Shown in pieces: positions 17,656-26,244 of a DNA stretch of 64,000 bases (its first letter is position 1; the number at the start of each line of letters is the position of its first letter). The stretch comes from Brevibacterium sediminis. GTDB taxonomy: Bacteria > Actinomycetota > Actinomycetes > Actinomycetales > Brevibacteriaceae. Position numbers and translations under genes: made by a program. The notes below the pieces were generated by a model. That model did no database searches. It saw only the letters and a program-made list of their open reading frames with translations, and was not told the origin of the DNA. The stretch is from assembly GCF_013623905.1 (NCBI RefSeq), contig NZ_JABKDD010000002.1, positions 124,001 to 188,000 on the forward strand, given 5' to 3'.

Positions 17656-19668
17656 ATGGAAGCATTGGACGTCGGCGGATATGTGCTGGTGAGCCTCGCC
17701 GCACTCGTCTTCCTCTTCCTCCAGTCATGGTTCGCCGCCACCGTGGTCCGTCGCGTCGTCGGCGTCCCCACCGGCTGGCCACGCACTCTGGCCGTCGGTC
17801 TCGTCATGAGCGCCGTCGTGGCCGTGACCGTCCAGTACCTCTACCGGGCCGGCACCGGGCAGAACGTCGACGGACTCGACGTCTCCCCCGGAGTGGCGGT
17901 GCTGTTCATGGTGCTCGCCTTCGGTTGGATCTTCGCTCTGGGCGTCGGTGCCCTCGTCATGCTCGAAGCGGCCTTCCCGACCGGGTCCCTGCCGAGCCCT
18001 CAGTCGCTGTTCTTCGGGTGGAAATCCCGTCGTCGCCGCGGCCGCCGCTACGCCCAGGTCGTGTCCATCGCCGTGCGGCACGGGCTCGGCTCACAGCTGC
18101 GCGGCTTCGGAGGGGATTCGCCTGGTCGCGACGTCAAGACCGCGCGAGCGCTCAAGGAATCCCTCGCCGAGGCGGGAGTGACCTTCGTCAAGCTCGGACA
18201 GATGCTCTCCACCCGCAGAGACATCCTCCCGCCGGTGTTCGTCCGTGAGCTCGAAACCCTCCAGACCCAGGTCACGCCCGAGCCCTGGTCGGTCATCGAA
18301 CCGGCCATCGCCGAGCGGCTCGGTCGACCGATCGGAGAGGTTTTCGCACGGATCGGCTCCACGCCGCTGGCGGCCGCCTCGGTGGCACAGGTCCATGAGG
18401 CGACCCTGCTCGACGGCACGGAAGTCATCGTCAAGGTGCAGCGACCGAAGGCGCTCAATCAGGTCACTCAGGATCTCGACATCATCCTGCGGTTGGCGGG
18501 TTGGCTGAACAAAACCACAACCTGGGGCAGGGATCTGGGTGTGCAGTCACTGGCCGCAGGTTTCGCGAACACGCTCGAGGAGGAACTCGACTATCGGATC
18601 GAGCTGGACAATATGGCCAGCATCGAGAACTCTCTCAAACGGTCGGGGAAGTTCGACGTCACAGTTCCACACGGCCACCCGGGCCTCAGCGGCGAACGCC
18701 TGCTGGTCATGGATCGGCTGCCCGGACAGCCGGTCTCACGGGCGGGGGCGCTGCTGACCGGGCTCAGTGATGCCGAGCGGTCCCGGTTGGCGACCACACT
18801 GTTGGGTGCCACGCTCGAGCAGATCATCGGTGATGGGATCTTCCACGCCGATCTGCATGCCGGCAATATCTTCACCACTCCCGAGGGGAAGCTGGGGCTG
18901 CTCGACTTCGGTGCGGTCGGCCGACTCGATCCGGGCACACAGACCTCACTGGGACTCATGCTCTACTCGATCGACCAGAACGACAGCGCCGGGGCCACCG
19001 ACGCCCTCATCGAACTCCTCGGACGTCCCGACGGGCTCAACGATCGGGAGGTCGAACGAGCCGTCGGCGAACTCCTGCTGCGCTACGGCGGCGGCACCCG
19101 TGCGGCGCAGGGTCAGAAGCTCTTCGATGACCTGTTCAATCTGGTGCTCGCCCACCGATTCTCAGCGCCGGCACCGATCAGCGCCGCATTCCGGGCGATG
19201 GCCTCCGTGGAGGGTGCGCTGCTGACGATCGATCCGCACTTCGATGTCGTCGCCGTGTCCCGGCAAGAGGGCAACAGGCTCGTGAGGTCGAAGCTCAAGG
19301 GCACGAAGATCACCGATGAGCTGCAGCGTCGGGCCCTGCAGCTGATGCCGATGATCGACCGCATGCCCCGCCGAATCAACAAGATCACCGAGGACCTCGA
19401 ACACGGCCGGTTCTCGATGAACATGCGCGTGCTCGAGAATCCCTCCGACCGCAGCTTCCTCACCAGTCTGTTTCAGCAGCTCATCGTCGCCGTCCTCGCC
19501 GGAGCCGCCGTGGTGGGAGCGATCATGCTCATCACCAGCGATGAGGGTCCGCTGCTGACGAAGGACATCCACCTGTACTCGTTCTTCGGCTTCGTGCTGC
19601 TCTTCGGCGGCTTCGTGCTGAGCATGCGCTCCCTCATGCTCGTGTTCCGACGCGACGGCCAGACCTAG
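17656..19668 (+). CDS. ABC1/UbiB-family atypical kinase, membrane-anchored
   Basis: 670 residues. Three membrane helices at the N-terminus (about 8-30, 44-63, 80-104), then the ABC1 kinase-like domain: KLGQ in TFVKLGQMLSTRRD (179-182), AAASVAQVHEA in place of a glycine loop, VIVKVQRP, HADLHAGNI (catalytic loop) and LLDFGAVGRLD (metal site). Two more helices close the protein. ABC1 proteins are ATPases or kinases linked to lipid and quinone biology. This organism group uses menaquinone, so the UbiB name does not prove ubiquinone work. AGGAG precedes the ATG. Confidence 0.9.
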   Translation: MEALDVGGYVLVSLAALVFLFLQSWFAATVVRRVVGVPTGWPRTLAVGLVMSAVVAVTVQYLYRAGTGQNVDGLDVSPGVAVLFMVLAFGWIFALGVGALVMLEAAFPTGSLPSPQSLFFGWKSRRRRGRRYAQVVSIAVRHGLGSQLRGFGGDSPGRDVKTARALKESLAEAGVTFVKLGQMLSTRRDILPPVFVRELETLQTQVTPEPWSVIEPAIAERLGRPIGEVFARIGSTPLAAASVAQVHEATLLDGTEVIVKVQRPKALNQVTQDLDIILRLAGWLNKTTTWGRDLGVQSLAAGFANTLEEELDYRIELDNMASIENSLKRSGKFDVTVPHGHPGLSGERLLVMDRLPGQPVSRAGALLTGLSDAERSRLATTLLGATLEQIIGDGIFHADLHAGNIFTTPEGKLGLLDFGAVGRLDPGTQTSLGLMLYSIDQNDSAGATDALIELLGRPDGLNDREVERAVGELLLRYGGGTRAAQGQKLFDDLFNLVLAHRFSAPAPISAAFRAMASVEGALLTIDPHFDVVAVSRQEGNRLVRSKLKGTKITDELQRRALQLMPMIDRMPRRINKITEDLEHGRFSMNMRVLENPSDRSFLTSLFQQLIVAVLAGAAVVGAIMLITSDEGPLLTKDIHLYSFFGFVLLFGGFVLSMRSLMLVFRRDGQT

Positions 19669-19731
19669 CCGGTCGCCCGGCGGCTCGCCTCCGCCACTCG
19701 ACCGCAGCGCTCGGCCACTCGCCTCCGCTGC

Positions 19732-19799
19732 CTCGTTCAAGGCTGAGCGCACTTTTCGCGCCGTGTACGAATCGATAGCCGCGCTCCGCCTTGAACGAG
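19732..19799. repeat. Inverted repeat with extra direct copies of CTTGAACGAG
   Basis: 19-base arms (19732-19750 and 19781-19799) pair with one mismatch around a 30-base loop. The arm end CTTGAACGAG recurs directly at 19811-19820 and 19830-19839, about 20 bases apart. It lies after the UbiB-like gene. It may be a large terminator or another repeat family; the rest of 19669-19950 shows only the tRNA hairpin below. Confidence 0.7.
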
Positions 19800-19908
19800 A
19801 GATGTTTGCGCTTGAACGAGAAGCTTGTGCTTGAACGAGCGCGGCCAAGGCCCGTCGCCCGCAGCAGCGCAGATCCCAGCCACGGCACGGCCCGGGTATG
19901 AAGAAGCC

Positions 19909-19940
19909 CCGCGTTCCGCTAGTTCTAGCGGTTCGCGGAG
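19909..19940 (-). terminator. Probable terminator of tRNA-Thr
   Basis: Read on the minus strand, CCGCG...CCGCTAG-AA-CTAGCGG...CGCGG forms a two-part stem with a small A-rich internal loop, followed by a T/C-rich GGCTTCTTC. It begins about 10 bases after the tRNA 3' end. Confidence 0.65.
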
Positions 19941-19950
19941 CCTTCCCGAG

Positions 19951-20026
19951 TGGAGCCCCCTGTCAGACTCGAACTGACGACCTTCGCTTTACAAGAGCGG
20001 TGCTCTACCAACTGAGCTAAGGAGGC
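19951..20026 (-). tRNA. tRNA-Thr (anticodon TGT)
   Basis: 76 bases including an encoded CCA (19951-19953). The 5' arm GCCTCCT pairs with AGGGGGC; the D-arm GCTCAGTTGGTAGAGC and the T-arm GTTCGACTC are standard. The anticodon loop is CTTGTAA, giving TGT, which reads ACA and, with wobble, ACG. Confidence 0.95.
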
Positions 20027-20102
20027 GCGGTGCGCACCGAGCGTGCGCGCCTACACGATAGTAGTCCATGGCCGGGCCCGGCCACAAAACCGCGGGGGCG
20101 AC

Positions 20103-20138
20103 GAAGGCCGGGCCCCACCTCGGCGGGGTCCGGCCTTC
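20103..20138 (-). terminator. Hairpin downstream of the DsbA-like gene
   Basis: Two 14-base arms (20103-20116, 20125-20138) pair with one mismatch around an 8-base loop. It lies about 80 bases after the stop of the DsbA-like gene. It lacks a T run, as many actinobacterial terminators do. Confidence 0.6.
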
Positions 20139-20220
20139 ATTCGTGCACTGCCGGACCGAGCGCTGCCCCGGACGATGTCCGGCCCAGCCTCGGACAGGAA
20201 CCGATCAGGTCCTCAGAGAC

Positions 20221-21081
20221 TCAGCCCTTGAACTCTCCGGTGGCCTTGAGGATCTCGGTGGCCAGAGCCTGCGAGTCGCTGGTCTTGTCGGTGCGCTTGC
20301 CGTTGATGAGCACCCACGGGGTGGCTTCGACACCGTCGTCCAGAGCGGTCTGGCTCGACTGTTCGACGAACTTGTCGAAGGTGCGGTCCGTGACGCAGGA
20401 CTTCACGGTCTGCTCGGGATCGGCCTTGAGCTTCTTCGAGGTGTCGACGCCGGCGTCCTCGGCCACCTTGAGCAGCTCCTCATCGGTGCGGCCCTCGCTG
20501 CCTTCCTCCGGCTGCTGAGCGTAGAGTGCGTCGAACAGGTCCATGGCGACCTCGGGCTGGCTGTCGACGACACAGGCGGCGAGGTTGGCGGCGCGGGTGG
20601 AGTACTCGTTGCCGCTGGACATGCGGTCGAGGAACGACACCGGCTTGTAGTTGACGACGATCGCCCCCTCATTGGCGAGCTTACGCAGCATACTCGCATT
20701 GCCTTCCTCGAAGGCCTTGCACCCGGGGCACTGGAAGTCGAGGTAGACGGTGACCGTGGCGGCACCCTTCTTCGCACCCTCCTCGGTCGGAGCCGGCAGA
20801 TCCGATTCCTCGCCTTCGGGCATCTTCAGCGGCTGCACGAGCGTGTTGTCCTTGCCCACGGTGATTCCGTCGGAGACATAGTTCGAGGGGCTGACAGCGG
20901 GTTTGCTCTGCTGGAATACGAGCACACCGACCACGGCGAGCACGGCGACGACGACCACTGCGATCCCTGTGTACAGGATCGTCTTCGCGGTCTTCTCCTT
21001 CTTCGCCTGATTCGCCGCGATCTGGCGGGCGTTCTCGCGTGCGCGGTTCCGCTTGTCGTCCGCGGAGTTGTTCTTCGCCAT
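20221..21081 (-). CDS. Membrane-anchored DsbA-family thiol oxidoreductase
   Basis: 286 residues: a basic cytoplasmic N-terminus of about 30 residues, one membrane helix (about 34-57), then an extracytoplasmic thioredoxin fold. The active site is CPGC (118-121) in YLDFQCPGCKAFEE, with the cis-proline loop near EATPWVLINGK and a second Cys pair candidate in AACVVD/SCVTD. DsbA-type proteins introduce or shuffle disulfides in exported proteins. Similar N-terminally anchored proteins are widespread in actinomycetes. Monocistronic, with the tRNA gene downstream. Confidence 0.92.
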   Translation of the reverse strand: MAKNNSADDKRNRARENARQIAANQAKKEKTAKTILYTGIAVVVVAVLAVVGVLVFQQSKPAVSPSNYVSDGITVGKDNTLVQPLKMPEGEESDLPAPTEEGAKKGAATVTVYLDFQCPGCKAFEEGNASMLRKLANEGAIVVNYKPVSFLDRMSSGNEYSTRAANLAACVVDSQPEVAMDLFDALYAQQPEEGSEGRTDEELLKVAEDAGVDTSKKLKADPEQTVKSCVTDRTFDKFVEQSSQTALDDGVEATPWVLINGKRTDKTSDSQALATEILKATGEFKG

Positions 21082-21296
21082 TGTTCCTCACGTTGGATCG
21101 TCTGACATCGGTGCGGCCTGAGGCCCGAACGGTGCGGGACGGCTTCCGCGACCCGACGGCACCACTGTACCGAAACAGGTGCTGCGCCGACTCCCAGAAA
21201 CATTCAAGGTTCAACTACAACGTTCAACTACCTCAGGCTCTTCCGGCTATCAGTACGGATCGAATCGCACGGTCGCACGGTCGCGCAGTTGAACAG

Positions 21297-21336
21297 GTGC
21301 CCATGTGCCCATGTGCCCATGTGCCCATGTGCCCAG
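21297..21336. repeat. 8-bp tandem repeat, five units
   Basis: GTGCCCAT is repeated four times, then GTGCCCAG once, without spacers. It lies in the 361-base gap between the DsbA-like and kinase genes, where no gene is seen. Slippage could change copy number, but nothing coding would be affected. Confidence 0.9.
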
Positions 21337-21442
21337 GCGCACGATCGCCCAGACGAACTCCCACTTTCCCGCCCACGCCGGACCAACCCGCCCACGACCG
21401 GCCAACCGACCCGCACCAGACCGAACAGTCAGTCCGACCTGC

Positions 21443-23458
21443 TCACACCGGTCCGGGCAGGTAGTCGAAGGGGTTAATCGTCAGCGGCCACCAGGACATG
21501 GCCGCCCCCGACTGGATGACCATGACGGCGAGGATGACGAGCAGCGCGATCACCGCCAAGGCGATGAGGCGGCCGAGCTGATTTCGAGTGGCTCCAGAGA
21601 CGAGCAGACGTGAGCCGAAGCGCAGGCTCGAGGCTCCCGGCCCGACCCACAGCACCAGCGAACCCGCGGCGCCGGCCGCCCACACCGACCATTGTTCGGA
21701 CGACCCGCTGGGCACGATCCCGGCGATGTCGAGCCGGGTGAGCACGAGCGCGGCGGCGGCCGCGATCGCCGGCAGGATGAGCGAGGCCACCGAGGTCAGG
21801 ATCGAGGCCAGCATGGCTCCCGGCGCCGAGGCGAGCGCCCGGAAGAATCCGCCCGAATCCGTTCCGCGGTCGAACCGGTACCGCTGGACCTTCCGGTCCA
21901 GACGTGTGCCGGTGCGGGCGAGCACCGACCAGATCAGGGCGACGACGCTGATGACCAGCGGGCCGAGCGGCATGACGGCGACGGCCAGGGCGATGAGTCC
22001 GAAGACGACCCAGCCGCCCGACTGCACTCGTCGGTACCCCATCGGCGTCCACGGCTGTCCGCCGGGCTGCATCGGCTGGCCCCCGGGACCCATGAGCTGA
22101 CCGCCCTGCTGCGTCGGCTGGCCGCCGGGACCGGACTGGTCTCCCCACTGTCCCTGGGCAACCTGGCCATGCTGTCCGCCGGGACCGTTCGGTCCGACGA
22201 GGTTCTGTCCGTGGCCGGGTTGGACGAAGCCGGAACGGCCGAGGTCGGCACCGGCCATCGGGGAGCCCGGGCCCGCCTGGATGCCGCCGTTGGGGTTGCT
22301 GATCGGCGGTGCGGTCGCCTGCTGCGGCGGCTGCCCGTGCATCTGCCCGGGACCGTAGCCCGGTCCCTGGTTGGGCCCGGCACCATGACCGGACCCGGCA
22401 TGATTGGTCGGTCGGCTGGATCCGGGGTACTGCGGCTGCCCGCTGCCGGAAGGGCCGGCTCCCGGGTACCCCGTGCCCGCGCCCAGAGCCGCACCCCCGA
22501 GCGCTGCCCCCGCTGCCCCGGCACCGCCAAGACCTGCACCACCAAGACCGGCACCGCCGTGACCGCTGCCGCCGTCGTCGACGGCAGGCATGACCGCGGT
22601 GCCGCTCGACGTCCGCTGCGGTCCACCCGAGCCGGCACCGCCGCTCGGACCGGACCCGAGCTGCGGCATCCGCCCGGACTCGATGTCGACGAGAGCGTCG
22701 AGGATCATCTGCCCCGACGGACGACGTTCGGGTTTCGGGTCGAGGCAGGCGGAGATGAGCGGAGCGAAGTTCTTCGGCGCCCCGTCGAGGTCGAATTTGC
22801 CCATGGCCACACGACCGAGCACGGCTTCCAAGGGTCCGGAGCCATAGGGGTTGCGGCCGGTGGCGGCGAACGCCATGGTCGCGGCCCATCCCCACCAGTC
22901 GGTCTTCTCACTCGACGTCTTGCCGTCGGCGATCTCCGGGGAGAGATAGCCGGGGGTGCCCATGACCAGCCCGGTGGCGGTCACGCGCACTTCGTCGGCG
23001 ACCTGGGCGATGCCGAAGTCGATGACCATCGGCTCACCGTCCATGATCATCACATTGGCGGGTTTGAGGTCGCGGTGGATGACGCCGGCATCGTGGACGG
23101 CGTTGAGAGCGTCGAGGAGGGCGTGGCCGAAGTGGACGAGCTCATCCTCGGCGAAGGGGCCGTTGTCGCGGACATCATCGGACAGGGTCTGCCCGTCGAC
23201 GAATTCGGTGATGATGAACGGCTGCGCGGAATCGAGTTCGGCGTCGAGCACCTCGGCGATGCGGGGATGGCGGATCCGGCGCAGGGTGCGGGTTTCGCGG
23301 GCCAGACGCTTCCTGGCGGTCTCGTCATTGGCGATATGCGGATGGAGGACCTTGACCGCGACCGGGTTGTTTCCGCCGTCGACACCGAGGTAGACGACAC
23401 CCATGCCGCCCGAGCCGAGCTCCTCGATGAGGCGGTAGCCTCCCAGTTCCTGATCCAT
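21443..23458 (-). CDS. Membrane-bound serine/threonine protein kinase (Hanks type)
   Basis: About 671 residues. The kinase domain spans about 8-265: LGSGGMGVVY glycine loop, VAVKVL (Lys36), HRDLKPANVM, IDFGIAQ, and the activation-loop end GTPGYLSPE, so it should be active. Residues about 280-490 are an extreme Gly/Pro/Gln-rich linker. The C-terminus has about five hydrophobic segments and no PASTA or other extracellular sensor, unlike PknB. A TAGGCT box lies 6 bases before a GTG at 23461, one codon upstream of the ATG used here, so the true start may be that leaderless GTG. Divergent from otsA. Confidence 0.92.
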   Translation of the reverse strand: MDQELGGYRLIEELGSGGMGVVYLGVDGGNNPVAVKVLHPHIANDETARKRLARETRTLRRIRHPRIAEVLDAELDSAQPFIITEFVDGQTLSDDVRDNGPFAEDELVHFGHALLDALNAVHDAGVIHRDLKPANVMIMDGEPMVIDFGIAQVADEVRVTATGLVMGTPGYLSPEIADGKTSSEKTDWWGWAATMAFAATGRNPYGSGPLEAVLGRVAMGKFDLDGAPKNFAPLISACLDPKPERRPSGQMILDALVDIESGRMPQLGSGPSGGAGSGGPQRTSSGTAVMPAVDDGGSGHGGAGLGGAGLGGAGAAGAALGGAALGAGTGYPGAGPSGSGQPQYPGSSRPTNHAGSGHGAGPNQGPGYGPGQMHGQPPQQATAPPISNPNGGIQAGPGSPMAGADLGRSGFVQPGHGQNLVGPNGPGGQHGQVAQGQWGDQSGPGGQPTQQGGQLMGPGGQPMQPGGQPWTPMGYRRVQSGGWVVFGLIALAVAVMPLGPLVISVVALIWSVLARTGTRLDRKVQRYRFDRGTDSGGFFRALASAPGAMLASILTSVASLILPAIAAAAALVLTRLDIAGIVPSGSSEQWSVWAAGAAGSLVLWVGPGASSLRFGSRLLVSGATRNQLGRLIALAVIALLVILAVMVIQSGAAMSWWPLTINPFDYLPGPV

Positions 23459-23523
23459 CACCTGGCCAAGCCTAGTCGAGCGAGTACAGTTCATTCCAAG
23501 GACCGACACAGGAGGAGGCGCAG

Positions 23524-25113
23524 ATGAGCACCGTCGACTCTGCCGAGCCCAGCACCGAGATCCCCTACGGCGACAGCGATTTCGTCGTCGTGGCAAACCG
23601 CCTGCCCGTCGACCGCGATCCCGACGACGAGAATCGCGGATGGCGCACCTCACCTGGGGGTTTGGTCACTGCAGTGGCTCCAGTGATGAAGGCCCAGGAG
23701 GGTGCCTGGATCGGGTGGACGGGCGTCGCCGACGAGGATTTCGAACCCTTCACCATCGACGGCATGCACCTGACCCCGGTGACTCTGACAAGTGAGGATG
23801 TCCTCAGGTACTACGAAGGGTTTTCCAACGCCACACTGTGGCCGCTCTATCACGATGTCATCGTCCCTCCCGAGTACCACCGCACCTGGTGGGACGCGTA
23901 TGTGCGGGTCAATGAGCGCTTCGCGGCCAAGGTCGCCGAGGTGGCTGCGCAGTCCGCGACCGTGTGGGTTCACGATTATCAGCTCCAGTTGGTTCCGCAG
24001 ATGGTCCGACGTCTGCGCCCTGACCTCGCGATCGGGTTCTTCAACCACATTCCCTTCCCGCCCTACGAGCTCTTCGCTCAGCTGCCGTGGCGCGACGAGA
24101 TCCTCCGCGGGCTCCTCGGCGCCGACCTCATCGGGTTCCAACGGCCGGCGGACGCAGCGAACTTCCGCCGTGCCGTCCGCGGGCGTCTGGGATACGCGAC
24201 GAAGGGGTCGACCGTCTCGGTTCCGCCGGGTGATTTCCTCCCGGCCCACCTCGTCCGCGCCGAGCCGTTCCCGATCTCGATCGACACCCCTTATCTCGAG
24301 GAGCTCGCCCGCGATCCGAAGATCGTCGAGAGGGCGAAACAGATCCGCGAGGAGGTCGGCAATCCTCGGGTGGTCATGCTCGGCGTCGATCGGATGGACT
24401 ATACGAAGGGCATCCGCCACCGGCTCAAGGCGTTCGGGGAGCTGCTCGCCGAGGGCCGACTCGATGTCGAGGATGTCGTGCTCATTCAGATCGCGACACC
24501 ATCGCGGGAGCGGCTCGAGCAGTACAAGATCATCCGCCACGACGTCGAACTGGCCGTCGGGCGAATCAACGGTGAGCAGGTCGATGTCGGATCGATTCCC
24601 GTGCGCTACCTCCACCATTCCTATCCGCGCGATGAGATGACAGCGTTCTTCCTCGCCGCCGATGTCATGCTTGTGACCGCTCTGCGTGATGGGATGAACC
24701 TCGTTGCCAAGGAATATGTGGCGTGCCGAAGGCGAGACGACGGAGCCCTCGTGCTCTCCGAATTCACCGGGGCCGCCGAACAGCTCAAGGGCGCGGTGAT
24801 GGTCAATCCCCACGACATCGCCGACCTCAAGGCGGGCATCCTCGAAGCCGTGCAGATGGACGAGAGGACCCGCACGCGTCGGATGAAGCAGATGCGCAAG
24901 CGGGTCGCAACGGACACCGTGAGCCGGTGGTCGAAGAACTTCCTCGCCGAACTCGAGCACATCAAGGACAATCCCGAGGTCATCGTCCCCGAACGGGCCG
25001 TGGTGCAGAAGAGCCGGACCGCACCGCCGCCGGATGTGCCGGCGGCCCCATCAGATCGCGCCGACAGACCCGATGATGCCGAGTGGACAGACGATATCTC
25101 CACCGCCCGCTAG
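23524..25113 (+). CDS. otsA: Trehalose-6-phosphate synthase
   Basis: GT20 glycosyltransferase joining a nucleotide-glucose to glucose-6-phosphate. 529 residues. Motifs: [12 protein letters not shown] and SPGGLVTAV at the N-terminus, [41 protein letters not shown] and [18 protein letters not shown], all typical OtsA sequences. The last 60 residues are a Pro/Ala/Asp-rich tail. AGGAGGAGG lies just upstream. otsB follows 10 bases after the stop, so the two trehalose steps form one operon. Trehalose is a compatible solute and, in mycolate-free actinomycetes, mainly a stress protectant. Confidence 0.96.
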   Translation: MSTVDSAEPSTEIPYGDSDFVVVANRLPVDRDPDDENRGWRTSPGGLVTAVAPVMKAQEGAWIGWTGVADEDFEPFTIDGMHLTPVTLTSEDVLRYYEGFSNATLWPLYHDVIVPPEYHRTWWDAYVRVNERFAAKVAEVAAQSATVWVHDYQLQLVPQMVRRLRPDLAIGFFNHIPFPPYELFAQLPWRDEILRGLLGADLIGFQRPADAANFRRAVRGRLGYATKGSTVSVPPGDFLPAHLVRAEPFPISIDTPYLEELARDPKIVERAKQIREEVGNPRVVMLGVDRMDYTKGIRHRLKAFGELLAEGRLDVEDVVLIQIATPSRERLEQYKIIRHDVELAVGRINGEQVDVGSIPVRYLHHSYPRDEMTAFFLAADVMLVTALRDGMNLVAKEYVACRRRDDGALVLSEFTGAAEQLKGAVMVNPHDIADLKAGILEAVQMDERTRTRRMKQMRKRVATDTVSRWSKNFLAELEHIKDNPEVIVPERAVVQKSRTAPPPDVPAAPSDRADRPDDAEWTDDISTAR

Positions 25114-25123
25114 GAGAAGAACA

Positions 25124-26101
25124 GTGACATCGAAGCCGACCGTGCTCGGTCCTGCCCCCTCCGCCCCCGCCGAGGTGGCCCTGCGCGATCTCGCCACCGC
25201 CGATTCGCTGCTGCTGGCCCTGGATTTCGATGGGGTGCTCGCACCTCTTCAGGACGATCCCTCGACGTCCCGGATGGTCCCCGAATCGGCCTCGGCCATC
25301 GCGGCGCTTGCCGGTCTGCCGCGCACTCGGGTGGCGCTGGTGTCCGGACGCGATATCGCCACCCTGCGACGCCTGTCCGAGGCGCCGGACTCGGCGTGGC
25401 TGATCGGTTCGCACGGCGCAGAGGCCGAGCTCGGCACCGACGCTGATCGCAATCCCGACACCGCAGTGGGCCGGTCCCCCGAGCTCACTCCGGCCGAGGC
25501 GGAGATGCTCGCCGCCATAGACGCTCACCTCGACGCGTTCGAACACACTCTTCCGGGCGCTGATGAACGCCCCGGTTCGGCCGCGGCGACCACAGGTGCG
25601 GCCGCGACGACGGGTTCGGCCGCAACGATTGGCGCGAGCGACTCGGGCCATGCCGACGGCCCCTCGGATTTCCTCATCGAGCGCAAACCCTATTCGCGGA
25701 CGGTCCACACTCGCGGACTCGCCCCCGAGGCCGCCGCGGCCCTCCATGAACACGCCCTCGACGTGGTCGAGGAGTTCCCGGACATCCGTGTCATCGAAGG
25801 CCACGACATCACCGAACTCGCCGTCAAAAAGGCGACGAAAGGCGACGGCATCCGGCTGCTCGCCCGTGCCGGCGAACCGGCGGCAATGGGCTACCTCGGC
25901 GACGATGTCACCGATGAGGACGCCTTCGCGGCCCTCGACGAACTCACGGACTCCCGCGCTCTGAACGCTGGTCTCACCGTCAAAGTCGGGTCCGCCCCGA
26001 CTCACGCTTCATGGCGGATCGCCGATCCTGCAGCCGTGGCCGAACTGCTCGGCCGCCTCGTTGCCGAACGCACGGAATTCCTCCGCACCGTCCACGACTG
26101 A
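25124..26101 (+). CDS. otsB: Trehalose-6-phosphate phosphatase
   Basis: HAD-superfamily phosphatase of 325 residues that removes phosphate from trehalose-6-phosphate. Motif I is LALDFDGVLAPL (Asp34, Asp36), motif II is LVSGRD, the cap segment RKPYSRTVHTRG contacts the sugar, and motif IV is YLGDDVTDEDAF. A low-complexity insert with repeated AAATTG units (about residues 148-180) interrupts the fold where other OtsB proteins have a short loop. The GTG start has an AGGAG site 8 bases upstream. Confidence 0.94.
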   Translation: MTSKPTVLGPAPSAPAEVALRDLATADSLLLALDFDGVLAPLQDDPSTSRMVPESASAIAALAGLPRTRVALVSGRDIATLRRLSEAPDSAWLIGSHGAEAELGTDADRNPDTAVGRSPELTPAEAEMLAAIDAHLDAFEHTLPGADERPGSAAATTGAAATTGSAATIGASDSGHADGPSDFLIERKPYSRTVHTRGLAPEAAAALHEHALDVVEEFPDIRVIEGHDITELAVKKATKGDGIRLLARAGEPAAMGYLGDDVTDEDAFAALDELTDSRALNAGLTVKVGSAPTHASWRIADPAAVAELLGRLVAERTEFLRTVHD

Positions 26102-26107
26102 GGTCGA

Positions 26108-26233
26108 GCCGCCTCGCCGAGGATGATTCGGTTCGCGACCGGCATCGGACCACCTCGGCGCACTCCGGTCGATCCGACTCACCGTTCGGATCCACATCAC
26201 GGCAGGACCGCCTCGGCGAGGATGATTGCGATC
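26108..26233. repeat. Two related GC-rich units between convergent genes
   Basis: GCCGCCTCGCCGAGGATGATT (near 26109) recurs as ACCGCCTCGGCGAGGATGATT (near 26207). The second holds the 11-mer CGCCGAGGCGG on its complement. They fill the space between otsB and the lacI-type gene and could terminate both transcripts. Confidence 0.55.
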
Positions 26234-26244
26234 GAAACCCGAGA

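Noticed and set aside
17656..19668. Naming the ABC1 protein UbiB of ubiquinone synthesis
   Set aside because: Actinomycetes use menaquinone, so the family membership is kept but the pathway is not assigned.
20068..21105. A 345-codon plus-strand frame opposite the DsbA-like gene
   Set aside because: It also reads through the tRNA-side hairpin and lacks any domain, while the opposite strand has CPGC and a membrane anchor.
21297..21336. Possible CRISPR array
   Set aside because: The units are 8 bases and contiguous, without spacers, and no cas genes are present.
21692..23527. A 611-codon plus-strand open frame opposite the Ser/Thr kinase
   Set aside because: It mirrors the kinase codons in GC-rich DNA, has no domain and runs over a perfect kinase signature on the other strand.
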